The notes below the pieces were generated by a model, which had not been told where the DNA came from, made no database searches, and saw nothing but the letters and a program-made list of their open reading frames with translations. Of a stretch of DNA of 64,000 nt, positions 34,773 to 43,202 are shown piece after piece. Both the position numbers and the translations under genes were made by a program. How positions within the stretch are numbered: the stretch's first letter is position 1; each line of letters starts with the position of its first letter. Source of the stretch: RGEC01 sp964626685 (GTDB taxonomy: Bacteria; Bacteroidota; Bacteroidia; NS11-12g; UBA955); the NCBI GenBank assembly GCA_964626685.1, contig CAZVJY010000004.1, positions 62,001-126,000 of the forward strand. Direction: 5' to 3'.

Positions 34773-35333
34773 ATGCAAGCCTATATCCGGATTTTGATTT
34801 TATTGCTTTTTTGCTCCGTTACACGCCTTTCTGCGCAGGAAAAGGGAGTGAACTGGATAGTTATAGACGGCGATACTATTGATAATAAAACCATGGATCC
34901 CGTGCTGGTGAGTGCGGGTATGGACGAAGCCGGAAGAAAAGCCTATCAGCGACTTAAGAAGCGTGTGAAACGGGTTATGCCATATGCTAAAATGGCTGCT
35001 TACAAAATGCGGGTAATGGAGGACAATTTGACCCAGAAAAAATCCAGAAAGGAGCGCAAAAAGTATGTGCGCGAATGCGAGGAAAGTCTGAAGCAGATGT
35101 ACATGGGGCAATTAAAGGATTTAAGCATCGACGATGGTAAAATCCTGATGAAGCTGATTCACCGTGAAACGGGGAAGACAACCTGGGAAATTATGAAAAA
35201 TTACCGTGGTGGGGCAGAGGCTTTTTTCTGGCAGGCGTTCGGAGCCGTATATGGTCACGACATGAAAGTGGAGTTTGATCCGGTAACTGATTTTCAGATT
35301 GAAAACATCATCCGCATCGAAAAGCTGGAGTGA
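34773..35333 (+). CDS. DUF4294 domain protein, secreted
   Basis: A 186-residue protein with a signal peptide (ending RLSAQ) and a DUF4294 domain: IDGDTIDNKTMDPV at the start, RLKKRVKRVMPYAKMAAYKM in the centre, and WEIMKNYRGGAEAFFWQAF near the end. DUF4294 is confined to Bacteroidota and has no assigned role; it is basic, largely helical and presumably periplasmic. It follows lgt by 22 bases. Its stop is one base from the convergent permease gene. Confidence 0.88.
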   Translation: MQAYIRILILLLFCSVTRLSAQEKGVNWIVIDGDTIDNKTMDPVLVSAGMDEAGRKAYQRLKKRVKRVMPYAKMAAYKMRVMEDNLTQKKSRKERKKYVRECEESLKQMYMGQLKDLSIDDGKILMKLIHRETGKTTWEIMKNYRGGAEAFFWQAFGAVYGHDMKVEFDPVTDFQIENIIRIEKLE

Positions 35334-35334
35334 C

Positions 35335-36279
35335 TTATTTGTTTCTAAGAATAATCCAAAGCACGGCGGGAGCTCCAATGATGGCGCACACCGCATTGGT
35401 AGGCAGTATCATGTTGCCAATGGCGTGGTGAGAAATCCAGTCGGCCACCAGACACAAAATTATACCGCAAAGGATGGTGGGAAGCCATAAAATGCCGTGG
35501 TTGTTGCTTTTCATTAGGCCACGGGCACAATGTGGGGCAATCATTCCCACAAAACCAATGGGGCCGCAAAAACCCGTAATAGCACCTGCAGTAAGGCCTG
35601 ACAGCAAAACAATGGCCATGCGAAACGTTGGCACATTGATGCCTGCCGAGGTTGCATAGGTATCGCCGGGTAGATAGGCGTCCATTTTAAACCGAAAAAA
35701 CCGGATGAATGCCGCCGAAACCGCTACGATCAATGCAATTAGCGGTATTTCTTCCTGTTGCACACGGTCAAAACTGCCCAATCCCCAAATAACAAAACTC
35801 TTGACCTGTTCTGCCTGGGCCAGGCCCTGTAAAATTTCGGTGCCTGCACCCAGCAGGTAACCCAGCAACACACCGGAAATCAGCAAGGTAAAAGCATTGC
35901 CATGTTTGCGCTGAATCAGCAATTGCAGAAACAAAACTGCCATACTCCCCGCTACGCCAATGCTGGCAATGCCTGCGCTTTGAAGCCAGCCGGAGGTAAA
36001 GCCGGCTGGAACAGCCATCAGGAAAATGGCAACAGCGAAGGAAGCGCCGGGTGTTGCTCCGGTAAGAAAAGGACCGGCCAGTGGATTTCTGAATAGGGTT
36101 TGCATAGCAAGTCCGCTTACAGAAAGTCCAATTCCTGCAAGGGTTGCGGCCATCACTCTCGGAAGGCGAAAGGAGGAAAAAACCTCATCATTCAGGCTCA
36201 TGCCGCCGGCTGTGGCATCGAGCCAAAACAACACGCTGCACAAAACAAACAGAAAAAAGCAGATGCTCCCGTTTCTCAT
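35335..36279 (-). CDS. FecCD-family ABC transporter permease
   Basis: A 314-residue inner-membrane permease of the BtuC/FecCD type with about nine or ten membrane segments. The N-terminal LPRVMAATLAGIGLSVSGLAMQTLFRNPLAGPFLTG region and GLTAGAITGFCGPIGFVGMIAPHCAR (the ATPase-coupling region, about residues 223-248) are highly conserved. It imports iron-siderophore, heme or cobalamin. Its ATG overlaps the stop of the binding-protein gene (TAATG). The cognate ATPase gene is not adjacent; the next gene is convergent. Confidence 0.93.
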   Translation of the reverse strand: MRNGSICFFLFVLCSVLFWLDATAGGMSLNDEVFSSFRLPRVMAATLAGIGLSVSGLAMQTLFRNPLAGPFLTGATPGASFAVAIFLMAVPAGFTSGWLQSAGIASIGVAGSMAVLFLQLLIQRKHGNAFTLLISGVLLGYLLGAGTEILQGLAQAEQVKSFVIWGLGSFDRVQQEEIPLIALIVAVSAAFIRFFRFKMDAYLPGDTYATSAGINVPTFRMAIVLLSGLTAGAITGFCGPIGFVGMIAPHCARGLMKSNNHGILWLPTILCGIILCLVADWISHHAIGNMILPTNAVCAIIGAPAVLWIILRNK

Positions 36280-37409
36280 TATTTCACGGCTTCAAAGAAA
36301 ACGAATTCCTGTTCTTCGGCTATTAGACCGGGATGAAAAATGTTTACAAGATCTCGCAGAGCGAGGTCGGGGCGTACCACTGCGTAGTCCCACCAGGCAT
36401 TTCCACCATCCTTGTTTTGCGTTTTTGTACTATTGTAAACCCCGCCGGTCCTGGTTGCTGTAAAACCGCTCAGTCGCCTGTCGCTTGCAGTAATACAATC
36501 CAGGTTTCTGCAAGCCCCCGGATTGATCCAGAAGTCGGCTTCTTTTGCTTTTTGATAAACCTTCTCAATATCCAGTGAAATTTTACCCGACCCATCTTCG
36601 TTTTTCCAGTAATAATTCGCACCGGCATCCCTAAAAAGCGCCGCCATATAGCTACCTCCGGAGGGAACGTCCCAGTTTCCGCTGTATGGGGCGTTGCAGA
36701 AAACGGTTGGTTCTTCGCTGCTTGCCGCACCAACTTCGCTTACCAGACTAAGGTAATGCTCCTGAACCATATTAAAGTAGGATTCGGCTTCGGCAGGCTT
36801 TCCCGTAAGCCACCCTATCACTGTTAGCCATTCGGCTCTTGCCAGTGGGTGGTTTTCCAAATAGTTCTGAAGGAAAATTACCGGGACACCATTTTTCGCA
36901 ATCGCGTTCCAGTCTTCCTTGCCTTTGTTGTCAATAAAGTAGGTTAAAACCAAGTCCGGTTTGCTTTTGAGTAGTTTTTCCCTGTCTAGTGAAACCCCTT
37001 TAGTGGCTTCCGGGATTTTGTTTTCAGCAAACCATTTTCTGCATTTGGGACCGGTGTGATATGAAGCGTTATCCGTGCAACAAATTCTGTTTTCGGTCCC
37101 CAGCACTTCCATCATGCCGGAAAAAACGGCAGTCATGCACGCAATCCGGTTTCTTTTCTTTAGGCCGATGCATTCTTCATATTTCTGTTCATTTCCCCAG
37201 CAAACGACCTGCAACCATTGTGAAGTATCGGCCGGGTTTTTAAAAGCAATGAAGGAATCCTTGCCATGCGTTCCGAGCAGAAACAGCCTGCTGTAATCCG
37301 GTTGTTGCCATTGTACACCGGCCGGAAGTGCGCCGGGCTGCTTATTGTGGCATGCAAAAAACTGCGTAAGCAGTATTAGTAAAAACGTTATGCGAAACAG
37401 CAGCCTCAC
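36279..37409 (-). CDS. ABC transporter substrate-binding lipoprotein (BtuF/FepB-like)
   Basis: A binding lipoprotein of about 376 residues. The GTG at 37409 is chosen because it overlaps the upstream stop as GTGA and gives a clean lipoprotein signal (LLILLTQFFAC); an ATG at 37463 would lie deep in the upstream gene. The two Periplasmic_binding_2 lobes are linked by a helix. Segments such as IPEATKGVSLDREKLLKSKPD, VPVIFLQNY and GGNAWWDYAVVRPDLALRDLV are typical of the cobalamin/iron-chelate class. The ligand cannot be told from sequence. It is co-transcribed with the permease and, upstream, with an esterase. Confidence 0.88.
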   Translation of the reverse strand: MRLLFRITFLLILLTQFFACHNKQPGALPAGVQWQQPDYSRLFLLGTHGKDSFIAFKNPADTSQWLQVVCWGNEQKYEECIGLKKRNRIACMTAVFSGMMEVLGTENRICCTDNASYHTGPKCRKWFAENKIPEATKGVSLDREKLLKSKPDLVLTYFIDNKGKEDWNAIAKNGVPVIFLQNYLENHPLARAEWLTVIGWLTGKPAEAESYFNMVQEHYLSLVSEVGAASSEEPTVFCNAPYSGNWDVPSGGSYMAALFRDAGANYYWKNEDGSGKISLDIEKVYQKAKEADFWINPGACRNLDCITASDRRLSGFTATRTGGVYNSTKTQNKDGGNAWWDYAVVRPDLALRDLVNIFHPGLIAEEQEFVFFEAVK

Positions 37410-38629
37410 GGGTTGCAAAGAAACGAACCTTCTCCCGAATTTGTTTGAAAACGGATTATGCAAGGTGTACGTATGATTTCCATACGATCCCCCATTGCTG
37501 TTTTTACCTGGTGTAATTTTCTTCCGGATAGGTCGAAGAATTCCCAGCTGCCGCCTTCCGGGGTTATCAGGTACGTTTTGTTGTTTTCAATTTGCAAACG
37601 GTAGGGCCTCGGCATTTGAATGTGTTTTGCAGCCGCACCGGGAGCGCAAATGATGGATGATGCCCAATTTGCGGTCATGGTATCCATCAGTGCGGGATTG
37701 TCAACATCGTGCATATTGCCGCTGATGATCCGGTTTCTTAGGGAATTGCCAGTGTAACCCAGTGCTTTTAGTCTACGGCTTATAATGGTGCTGCCGTAAA
37801 GCACGGGCCAGTTATCCGAAATGCCCATTCCCAGTCCGTAGAAAGGACGGTTGATGCCTGCAGGAACAACCGGATCGCCAAGCTGGTGGTAGTTAAATAC
37901 AGCAGGCCTTGCGGTTTCAAGCACAGCGGTGTCTGCCACTGCGCCAAAATAGTTGAGAACACCACGTACGGAAGTGTTGTGTCCATTTAGGTGCAGGGTG
38001 CCGTCCACGCTGCCCAGAGCAGGTCTCTTGTAACTGTTTCCCTGATACACCACACTGTTGATAGAATCGCAGGAAGCAGGCCGAAATTTGTTGTCATTAA
38101 CAAATGCCACATTCAAGCTGGTGATAGCTCCTGCGCTGAATCCGCCGATGAAAAAATTATGTACGTCAGCACTGTCGGATAGGTTGCGTCCTTTTAGGTA
38201 TCTCACGGCACCTTTGATATCCTGCATGGCTCTGTAAGCAGCGCGTTCCGGTTCTGCCTTGTCCAGTGCCCACGGATATTGGTCGGGAATAACAGGACGG
38301 AAAAACCCAAGCCTGTAGGAGGCCGTGGCAGCAACATATCCGCGCTGAGCAAAGGATTTAGCCTGGTTGGTAACGTCTTTGTAATTGCCCCCGCTGAAAC
38401 CGCCACCGTGGATAAACAAAATCATAGGGCGAAGGGTATTGTTGTCGCCGACTGGTTTATAAATATCAATGAACAATGTGTCTGTTCCATTGCCATATGA
38501 CTTAGCCACTCCATAAACCGTTTTCAGTTCCTGGCGTACGGTGTATTTCTTTTGTCTGTAATCGCAGGGCTGGGATATGCCGGAGGCTGCTGCGAACATG
38601 GCCAATAGGAATGGAAAAATTCTGTTCAT
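37406..38629 (-). CDS. Secreted alpha/beta-hydrolase (carboxylesterase-like)
   Basis: A 407-residue protein with a signal peptide (MNRIFPFLLAMFAAASGISQ; the ATG at 38629 is preferred over 38674). The oxyanion-hole motif FIHGGGFSGG and the nucleophile elbow GFSAG (FFIGGFSAGAI) mark the carboxylesterase/HSL-like class. The C-terminal 75 residues (WEFFDLSGRKL and following) look like a T9SS-type sorting tail, but lack the usual PNP start. The gene overlaps the binding-protein gene by four bases (GTGA). Its position suggests it may act on the transporter's ligand, for example an ester-linked siderophore; this is inference. Confidence 0.82.
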   Translation of the reverse strand: MNRIFPFLLAMFAAASGISQPCDYRQKKYTVRQELKTVYGVAKSYGNGTDTLFIDIYKPVGDNNTLRPMILFIHGGGFSGGNYKDVTNQAKSFAQRGYVAATASYRLGFFRPVIPDQYPWALDKAEPERAAYRAMQDIKGAVRYLKGRNLSDSADVHNFFIGGFSAGAITSLNVAFVNDNKFRPASCDSINSVVYQGNSYKRPALGSVDGTLHLNGHNTSVRGVLNYFGAVADTAVLETARPAVFNYHQLGDPVVPAGINRPFYGLGMGISDNWPVLYGSTIISRRLKALGYTGNSLRNRIISGNMHDVDNPALMDTMTANWASSIICAPGAAAKHIQMPRPYRLQIENNKTYLITPEGGSWEFFDLSGRKLHQVKTAMGDRMEIIRTPCIIRFQTNSGEGSFLCNP

Positions 38630-38695
38630 CAAACGAAGATAGCAAAAAAGTGGACATACGCATAAATAGTGCATGAGGCTTTTCTGTTAAGCCTA

Positions 38696-38703
38696 TATAT
38701 TTG
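38696..38703 (+). promoter_or_regulatory. -7 promoter box TATATTTG
   Basis: Exact TAnnTTTG match ending six bases before the GTG at 38710. It overlaps the alternative TTG start at 38701, which argues for the GTG. Confidence 0.45.
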
Positions 38704-38709
38704 TGGAGC

Positions 38710-39006
38710 GTGTTGCACAATCTGTTCAAATACCGTTACGTATTGCTGTTCGCCTTCTTTGGCCTGTGGATGCTGTTTTTTGACAGCAACAATGTGTTTT
38801 ATCGTTTTTCCATTGCTTCGGAAGTTTCAGACCTGGAGGATTCAAAAGCATTGTATGAAAAGCAAATTGCAGATTTAAGAAGACAGCGCACAGAACTATT
38901 TGGCAATCAGGTAAATCTTGAAAAATTTGCCAGAGAAAAATACATGATGAAGAAAGACAATGAAGATCTTTTTATCATCGTCAATGACACTTTACCGGAG
39001 GAATAG
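38710..39006 (+). CDS. Septum formation initiator FtsB/DivIC family protein
   Basis: A protein of about 98 residues with one N-terminal membrane helix (YVLLFAFFGLWMLFFDS) followed by a coiled coil (about residues 35-70) and a short tail FAREKYMMKKDNEDLFII, the FtsB/DivIC signature. It would be part of the FtsQBL-like divisome complex in the inner membrane. The start is uncertain: TTG at 38701 or GTG at 38710. It stands alone, divergent from the esterase operon and upstream of dnaN. Confidence 0.85.
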   Translation: MLHNLFKYRYVLLFAFFGLWMLFFDSNNVFYRFSIASEVSDLEDSKALYEKQIADLRRQRTELFGNQVNLEKFAREKYMMKKDNEDLFIIVNDTLPEE

Positions 39007-39071
39007 CGGATGCATGAAACCTTTGTTTATAAAACCCAAAAATTTGTGCATTTCTATTCGCCTAAGTTAAA

Positions 39072-39079
39072 TACGTTTG
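39072..39079 (+). promoter_or_regulatory. -7 promoter box TACGTTTG for dnaN
   Basis: Exact TAnnTTTG match 28 bases before the ATG at 39108. The nearest upstream TTG (39044-39046) is at a long spacing of 25 bases. Confidence 0.4.
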
Positions 39080-39107
39080 TAACCAACATCAGAAAGAATA
39101 TACTTTT

Positions 39108-40229
39108 ATGAAGTTTATAGCACCCAGCAACGAACTGCTTCAGCATTTGCTGACCGTAAATGGCGCCATCATATCCAAGCCCATTATACCTATCCTGGAG
39201 AATTTTCTCTTTGATATCAAAGGAAATACCCTCACCATATTCAGTACGGATCTGGACACCAGCATGACAACCAGCATGCAGGTTGAGTCCAAGGAGGATG
39301 TGCGCGTGGCGGTTCCCAGTAAAATGGTTATCGATATTCTCCGTTCACTACCCGATCAGCCGGTGACCTTCAGTATCGAAGAACCCAGCTACGGTATTGA
39401 AGTGGTGAATAACAACGGTCGTTATAAGATGGCCGGTCTCAATGGTTCAGATTTTCCGGCGTTGCCCGAAAAATCCGGTGAAGGCAGTTTCACTGTTCCG
39501 GCAAATGTATTGCTCCGTGCTATCAGCAAGACCTTGTTTGCTACCGGCAATGATGAGCTGCGCCTGAATCTAACAGGTCTGTTTGTGGAAATGAAGGAAG
39601 ACAGTGTGAACTTTGTGGCCACCGATGCCAATAAACTTGTGCGATTCACCCGCAAAGACCTGAAAACCGGTTCGGACCAGAATTTTATCATTCCTAAAAA
39701 ACCCCTGAACCTGCTGAAAACAGCGCTTCCCAACGATGATACCCCTGTAATTGTGGATTATAACCGCAGCAATGTATTTTTTACTTTTGGTTCAACCCAG
39801 CTTATTGCGCGTCTGCTTGATGAAAAATATCCCGATTACAACGCTGTTATCCCTACCGAAAACCCCAATACGCTCACCATTTCACGGAGCGATTTCCTCA
39901 GTTCCATCAACCGTATCAGCATTTTTGCGAGCAAAACCACGCACCAGATTCGCCTGAAAATAACGGGTAGCGAGCTGCAAATCAGTGCTGAGGATTTGGA
40001 AATGGCCAATGAGGCGCAGGAGAAGATCAACTGTGAGTATGATGGTGAAGACATGGAAATCGGTTTCAATGCCCGCTTCCTGAAAGATATGCTGGCAACC
40101 ATAGACGGGGAGCAGGTAGTGCTCAAGCTCTCAGCACCCAACCGTGCCGGTCTGCTGGTTCCTACGGAAAATGAGAAGGATGAGGATATCACCATGCTCA
40201 TTATGCCGATGATGCTCAATAACTATTAA
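39108..40229 (+). CDS. dnaN: DNA polymerase III beta subunit (sliding clamp)
   Basis: A 373-residue clamp with three repeated domains, ending in the conserved MLIMPMMLNNY, where LMPM-type residues form part of the peptide-binding pocket. Segments such as PIIPILENFLFDI, KMVIDILRSLPDQPV and KYPDYNAVIP are strongly conserved in the phylum. It is not next to dnaA here. The stop region overlaps the convergent photolyase stop region by four bases (40226-40229). Confidence 0.96.
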   Translation: MKFIAPSNELLQHLLTVNGAIISKPIIPILENFLFDIKGNTLTIFSTDLDTSMTTSMQVESKEDVRVAVPSKMVIDILRSLPDQPVTFSIEEPSYGIEVVNNNGRYKMAGLNGSDFPALPEKSGEGSFTVPANVLLRAISKTLFATGNDELRLNLTGLFVEMKEDSVNFVATDANKLVRFTRKDLKTGSDQNFIIPKKPLNLLKTALPNDDTPVIVDYNRSNVFFTFGSTQLIARLLDEKYPDYNAVIPTENPNTLTISRSDFLSSINRISIFASKTTHQIRLKITGSELQISAEDLEMANEAQEKINCEYDGEDMEIGFNARFLKDMLATIDGEQVVLKLSAPNRAGLLVPTENEKDEDITMLIMPMMLNNY

Positions 40230-41692
40230 GCGTTTCTGCGCCCCTTGCGGGTGTGCGTTTTCAGGATCCTTTCGTTTTCTGTACGAGCAGTATTCGTTTT
40301 GCGTGTACCCCATATTTTCTCGCGGTGTTCTTTTGGAATGCCCTCTGTACTGCAAATCGGAAGCGGATAATTTTCACCCGGCACAAATCCGTATTCTGCC
40401 TGTTCAAGAGCATTGGCTACCCACGGCTTGTGGCGCAGGTGAACAGGCAAATGTGCCAGTTCCGGACACCATTTTGCGATGAAAAGGCCATCGGGGTCGT
40501 GGTCAAGACTTTGTTTCACAGGGTTGTACATACGAACGGTGTTGATTCCCGTTGTTCCGGCCTGCATCTGAAACTGTGGATAGTGAATGCCAGGCTCATA
40601 ATCCAGAAAAAGTTGTGCAATGTGGGCTTTGCCTTTACGCCAGTCTGCTCCCAAATGGTGGCATAAAAACGAAACCAGCATGGCCCGCATCCTGAAGTTG
40701 ATCCATCCGGTTTCAGTCAGACAGCGCATGTTGGCGTCCACCATCGGGAAACCTGTTTTACCCTTTTTCCACGCTTCGATGGCTTGCTCGTTGTTATTCC
40801 AGGTGAGCAAATCGTAGCCACGGTTGATGTTTTCTGATTCATATCGGCATTCCTGCTCGAATTTTTGAATAAAATGGCAATGCCAGCGCAGCCGTTCGCG
40901 AAAAGAGGCAAAAGCCCGTTTGTGGATTTTGGCATTCTCGGATGTGTACGCTACCTGATAAGCCTGCCTCACACTCATATTGCCCCAGGCGAGGTAAGGT
41001 GATAGCCGGCTGCAGGAAAGTCGGCTTTCCGCAGGTTTTGATATATGGCGGTTGTAGTTTTGACCACGGTTTTCAATAAAGCTTTGCAGGTATTGCCACG
41101 CATGGATTTCGCCACCCGGCTGCATGTTTTTGTTCCATTTGGCAGGATGGTTTGCAGTTTCCGGCATATCTGCAAATGGCAATTCTTCATGGATGGCAAG
41201 TGCGGGTGAGAATGTATTCTCAATCTGCGGGGCGTGCATGTGTCCAAACCATTGTTTATCCCATCCATCGCGGTTTTGGATTCCGCGAAGGATGCCGTCG
41301 CGCTGGAATTCCTGCCATACAATATGGTGTTTTTTTAACAGCCGGGCAACTGCCTTGTCACGGTCCCAGGTCTGTTGAACACCGCTTTCTCGGTAGCTGA
41401 AAACATGGTTTACATTGAATTTGCCGATAATGTGTTCAAAAACGGTTACCGCTTCTTCACAGGCTATATGTACTTTTATGCCTGCTTTTTGAAGTCTATT
41501 GTTCATGTCTTCCAGCGACTGTAGTTGAAATCGGATGTGGCGCTCACTGCAATCGGGGCGGGCTAACAGGGAAGGTTCGAACAGGAAAAGTATTAGGTAC
41601 GGTAGACCGTCGGCTTCTGCCGCGGCAAATGATGCATGGTCTGAAGTACGCAGATCCCGTTTCAGCCAGACAACGTTGATGGAAGGTTTCAT
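40226..41692 (-). CDS. Photolyase/cryptochrome family protein (FAD-binding)
   Basis: A 488-residue protein: N-terminal Rossmann-type antenna domain (starts NVVWLKRDLRTSDH) and C-terminal helical FAD-binding domain with CRLSPYLAWGNMSVRQAY, FRERLRWHCHF and GFPMVDANMRCLTETGWINFRMRAM. It shows the order of class I photolyases/cryptochromes, ending WCPELAHLP. The canonical region NNGGWQW of E. coli photolyase is replaced by HYPQFQM, so the proximal flavin-reducing Trp seems changed to Phe. It may be a CPD photolyase of a divergent bacterial subgroup, or a cryptochrome. It overlaps the next photolyase gene (upstream on this strand) by four bases. Confidence 0.88.
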   Translation of the reverse strand: MKPSINVVWLKRDLRTSDHASFAAAEADGLPYLILFLFEPSLLARPDCSERHIRFQLQSLEDMNNRLQKAGIKVHIACEEAVTVFEHIIGKFNVNHVFSYRESGVQQTWDRDKAVARLLKKHHIVWQEFQRDGILRGIQNRDGWDKQWFGHMHAPQIENTFSPALAIHEELPFADMPETANHPAKWNKNMQPGGEIHAWQYLQSFIENRGQNYNRHISKPAESRLSCSRLSPYLAWGNMSVRQAYQVAYTSENAKIHKRAFASFRERLRWHCHFIQKFEQECRYESENINRGYDLLTWNNNEQAIEAWKKGKTGFPMVDANMRCLTETGWINFRMRAMLVSFLCHHLGADWRKGKAHIAQLFLDYEPGIHYPQFQMQAGTTGINTVRMYNPVKQSLDHDPDGLFIAKWCPELAHLPVHLRHKPWVANALEQAEYGFVPGENYPLPICSTEGIPKEHREKIWGTRKTNTARTENERILKTHTRKGRRNA

Positions 41693-43152
41693 GCATCCAG
41701 ACTTTTAATGAAACATTCAGCGGCAGCAAAGTGCTGATTCCGCTTTTCAGTGTCCATGTTGTCAAGGGTTTTCAGCAGCATTCCGATTCTTGGGTTTTGG
41801 GCAAAGAAATTGCGCTGTTTGTGCATAAATGACCAAAACAGGGCATCCCAGATTTTCTCCCACCGCCCATCGCCTTTGTAGTCAGACATTTTGAGCAGGT
41901 AGTTGCTTCCGCTGATGTAGGGTTTGGAGCACATTCTCCCACCATCAGCAAACTGGCTCATTCCATATACATTGGGCACCATTACCCAGTCGTAAGCGTC
42001 TATGTACATTTCCATAAACCACCGGTACACTTCATCGGGATCAAATTCGCAAAGCAGCATGAAGTTGCCCAGTACCATGAGGCGTTCAATGTGGTGGTTG
42101 TAGCCGGTTTTTTGCAGTTTTTGTATGCAGTCGTCTATGGGTAAAATGCCTGTTGTGCCGGTGTAGAAAGAGGACGGTATTTTTCGGGTAAATCCCCAGA
42201 AATTTCGGTTTCGTTGCTCAGTTCCGTGGTTGAGGTAAAACAGGCGTATAAATTCACGCCAGCCGATGATTTGCCGTATAAAGCCCTCCAGCGAGGCTAG
42301 TGGTATGGGGTTTTTATCTGCATACTCAATGGCAGCATCTATAATTTGCTGTGGGGTGAGGAGCCCGGTGTTGAGCATGGGCGTGAGCACGGAATGGTGC
42401 AGCCAGTGTTGTTTTTTAACCAGTGCATCCTCGAAGGGCCCAAAATCATGAAAGCGTTGGGAAAGAAAATCCTGCAGCCATTTTTCTGCATCGGCATGGG
42501 TTACGGGATAGATAACCCCATCTGATATAATGCCCGGATTGTTTGGGAAATGCTTGTCCGTATAGCTTACAGCTTCTCTGACGAAGGTGTTTTCTTCCGG
42601 AAACCACAGTGGTGGCGGGGTTTGTCCTTTGGGATAGCGCTTGCGGTTATCGGTGTCGTAGGTCCATTGTCCGCCCACAGGCTTGCCGTTGTCAATTAAC
42701 AGGTTACGCTGTTTGCGTTGTGCTATGTAGAAGTCGGTTTGCACAATGCTTCCGTCCTTGCGCGTGGGCAAGGGGGTTTCTGCATCGTTTAAAAATGAGG
42801 GGGAAGTGAGGTATGTAACCGGAATCCTGTTGTTATGCAAACGTTTTGAAAGCCAGTTATCACAAGGGTCATAGCAGGTGATGCCACTGATTTCTTTTGC
42901 CGGAGCTTCCAAAATGAATTGACTGATATCAGAAATGGACGATGTGCTGTCTATGTATTCTATCGCTAAGCCTTGGTTTGTTAGCCATTGCCCGTAATGC
43001 TTCATGGAAGCTCTGTGCAGGGCGATTTTTTGTTTGTGGAATGGATATTGATTGAAAAAAAGATATTCTTCCAGAAGGTAAATCTTTGGGAAACTTTTCA
43101 AAGTATCAATTTTCTTGAAAAGCTGATGCGGGAAGACAATGAAAACATCCAC
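41689..43152 (-). CDS. FeS-BCP-type cryptochrome/photolyase homologue lacking the cluster cysteines
   Basis: A 487-residue protein of COG3046 (PhrB/CryB group of bacterial (6-4) photolyases). Conserved segments: WTYDTDNRKRYPKG, IIGWREFIRLFYLNHG, FDPDEVYRWFMEMYIDAYDW and MVPNVYGMSQFADGG. In Agrobacterium PhrB three cluster cysteines lie just after the KMSDY motif, around a CxxC and a CPF; here MSDYKGDGRW runs directly into DALFWSFM, with none of those Cys and a shorter loop. The protein therefore probably has no [4Fe-4S] cluster. It is first in an overlapping pair with the class-I-like photolyase gene. Confidence 0.88.
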   Translation of the reverse strand: MDVFIVFPHQLFKKIDTLKSFPKIYLLEEYLFFNQYPFHKQKIALHRASMKHYGQWLTNQGLAIEYIDSTSSISDISQFILEAPAKEISGITCYDPCDNWLSKRLHNNRIPVTYLTSPSFLNDAETPLPTRKDGSIVQTDFYIAQRKQRNLLIDNGKPVGGQWTYDTDNRKRYPKGQTPPPLWFPEENTFVREAVSYTDKHFPNNPGIISDGVIYPVTHADAEKWLQDFLSQRFHDFGPFEDALVKKQHWLHHSVLTPMLNTGLLTPQQIIDAAIEYADKNPIPLASLEGFIRQIIGWREFIRLFYLNHGTEQRNRNFWGFTRKIPSSFYTGTTGILPIDDCIQKLQKTGYNHHIERLMVLGNFMLLCEFDPDEVYRWFMEMYIDAYDWVMVPNVYGMSQFADGGRMCSKPYISGSNYLLKMSDYKGDGRWEKIWDALFWSFMHKQRNFFAQNPRIGMLLKTLDNMDTEKRNQHFAAAECFIKSLDA

Positions 43153-43202
43153 GCAAGAGTAACAAACAGGGTGGGTAAGGGTTTTTGGTTGAAAGAGATT
43201 GT

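Noticed and set aside
41124..41400. Plus-strand frames within the first photolyase gene
   Set aside because: They lie antisense to conserved photolyase motifs and have no supporting signals.
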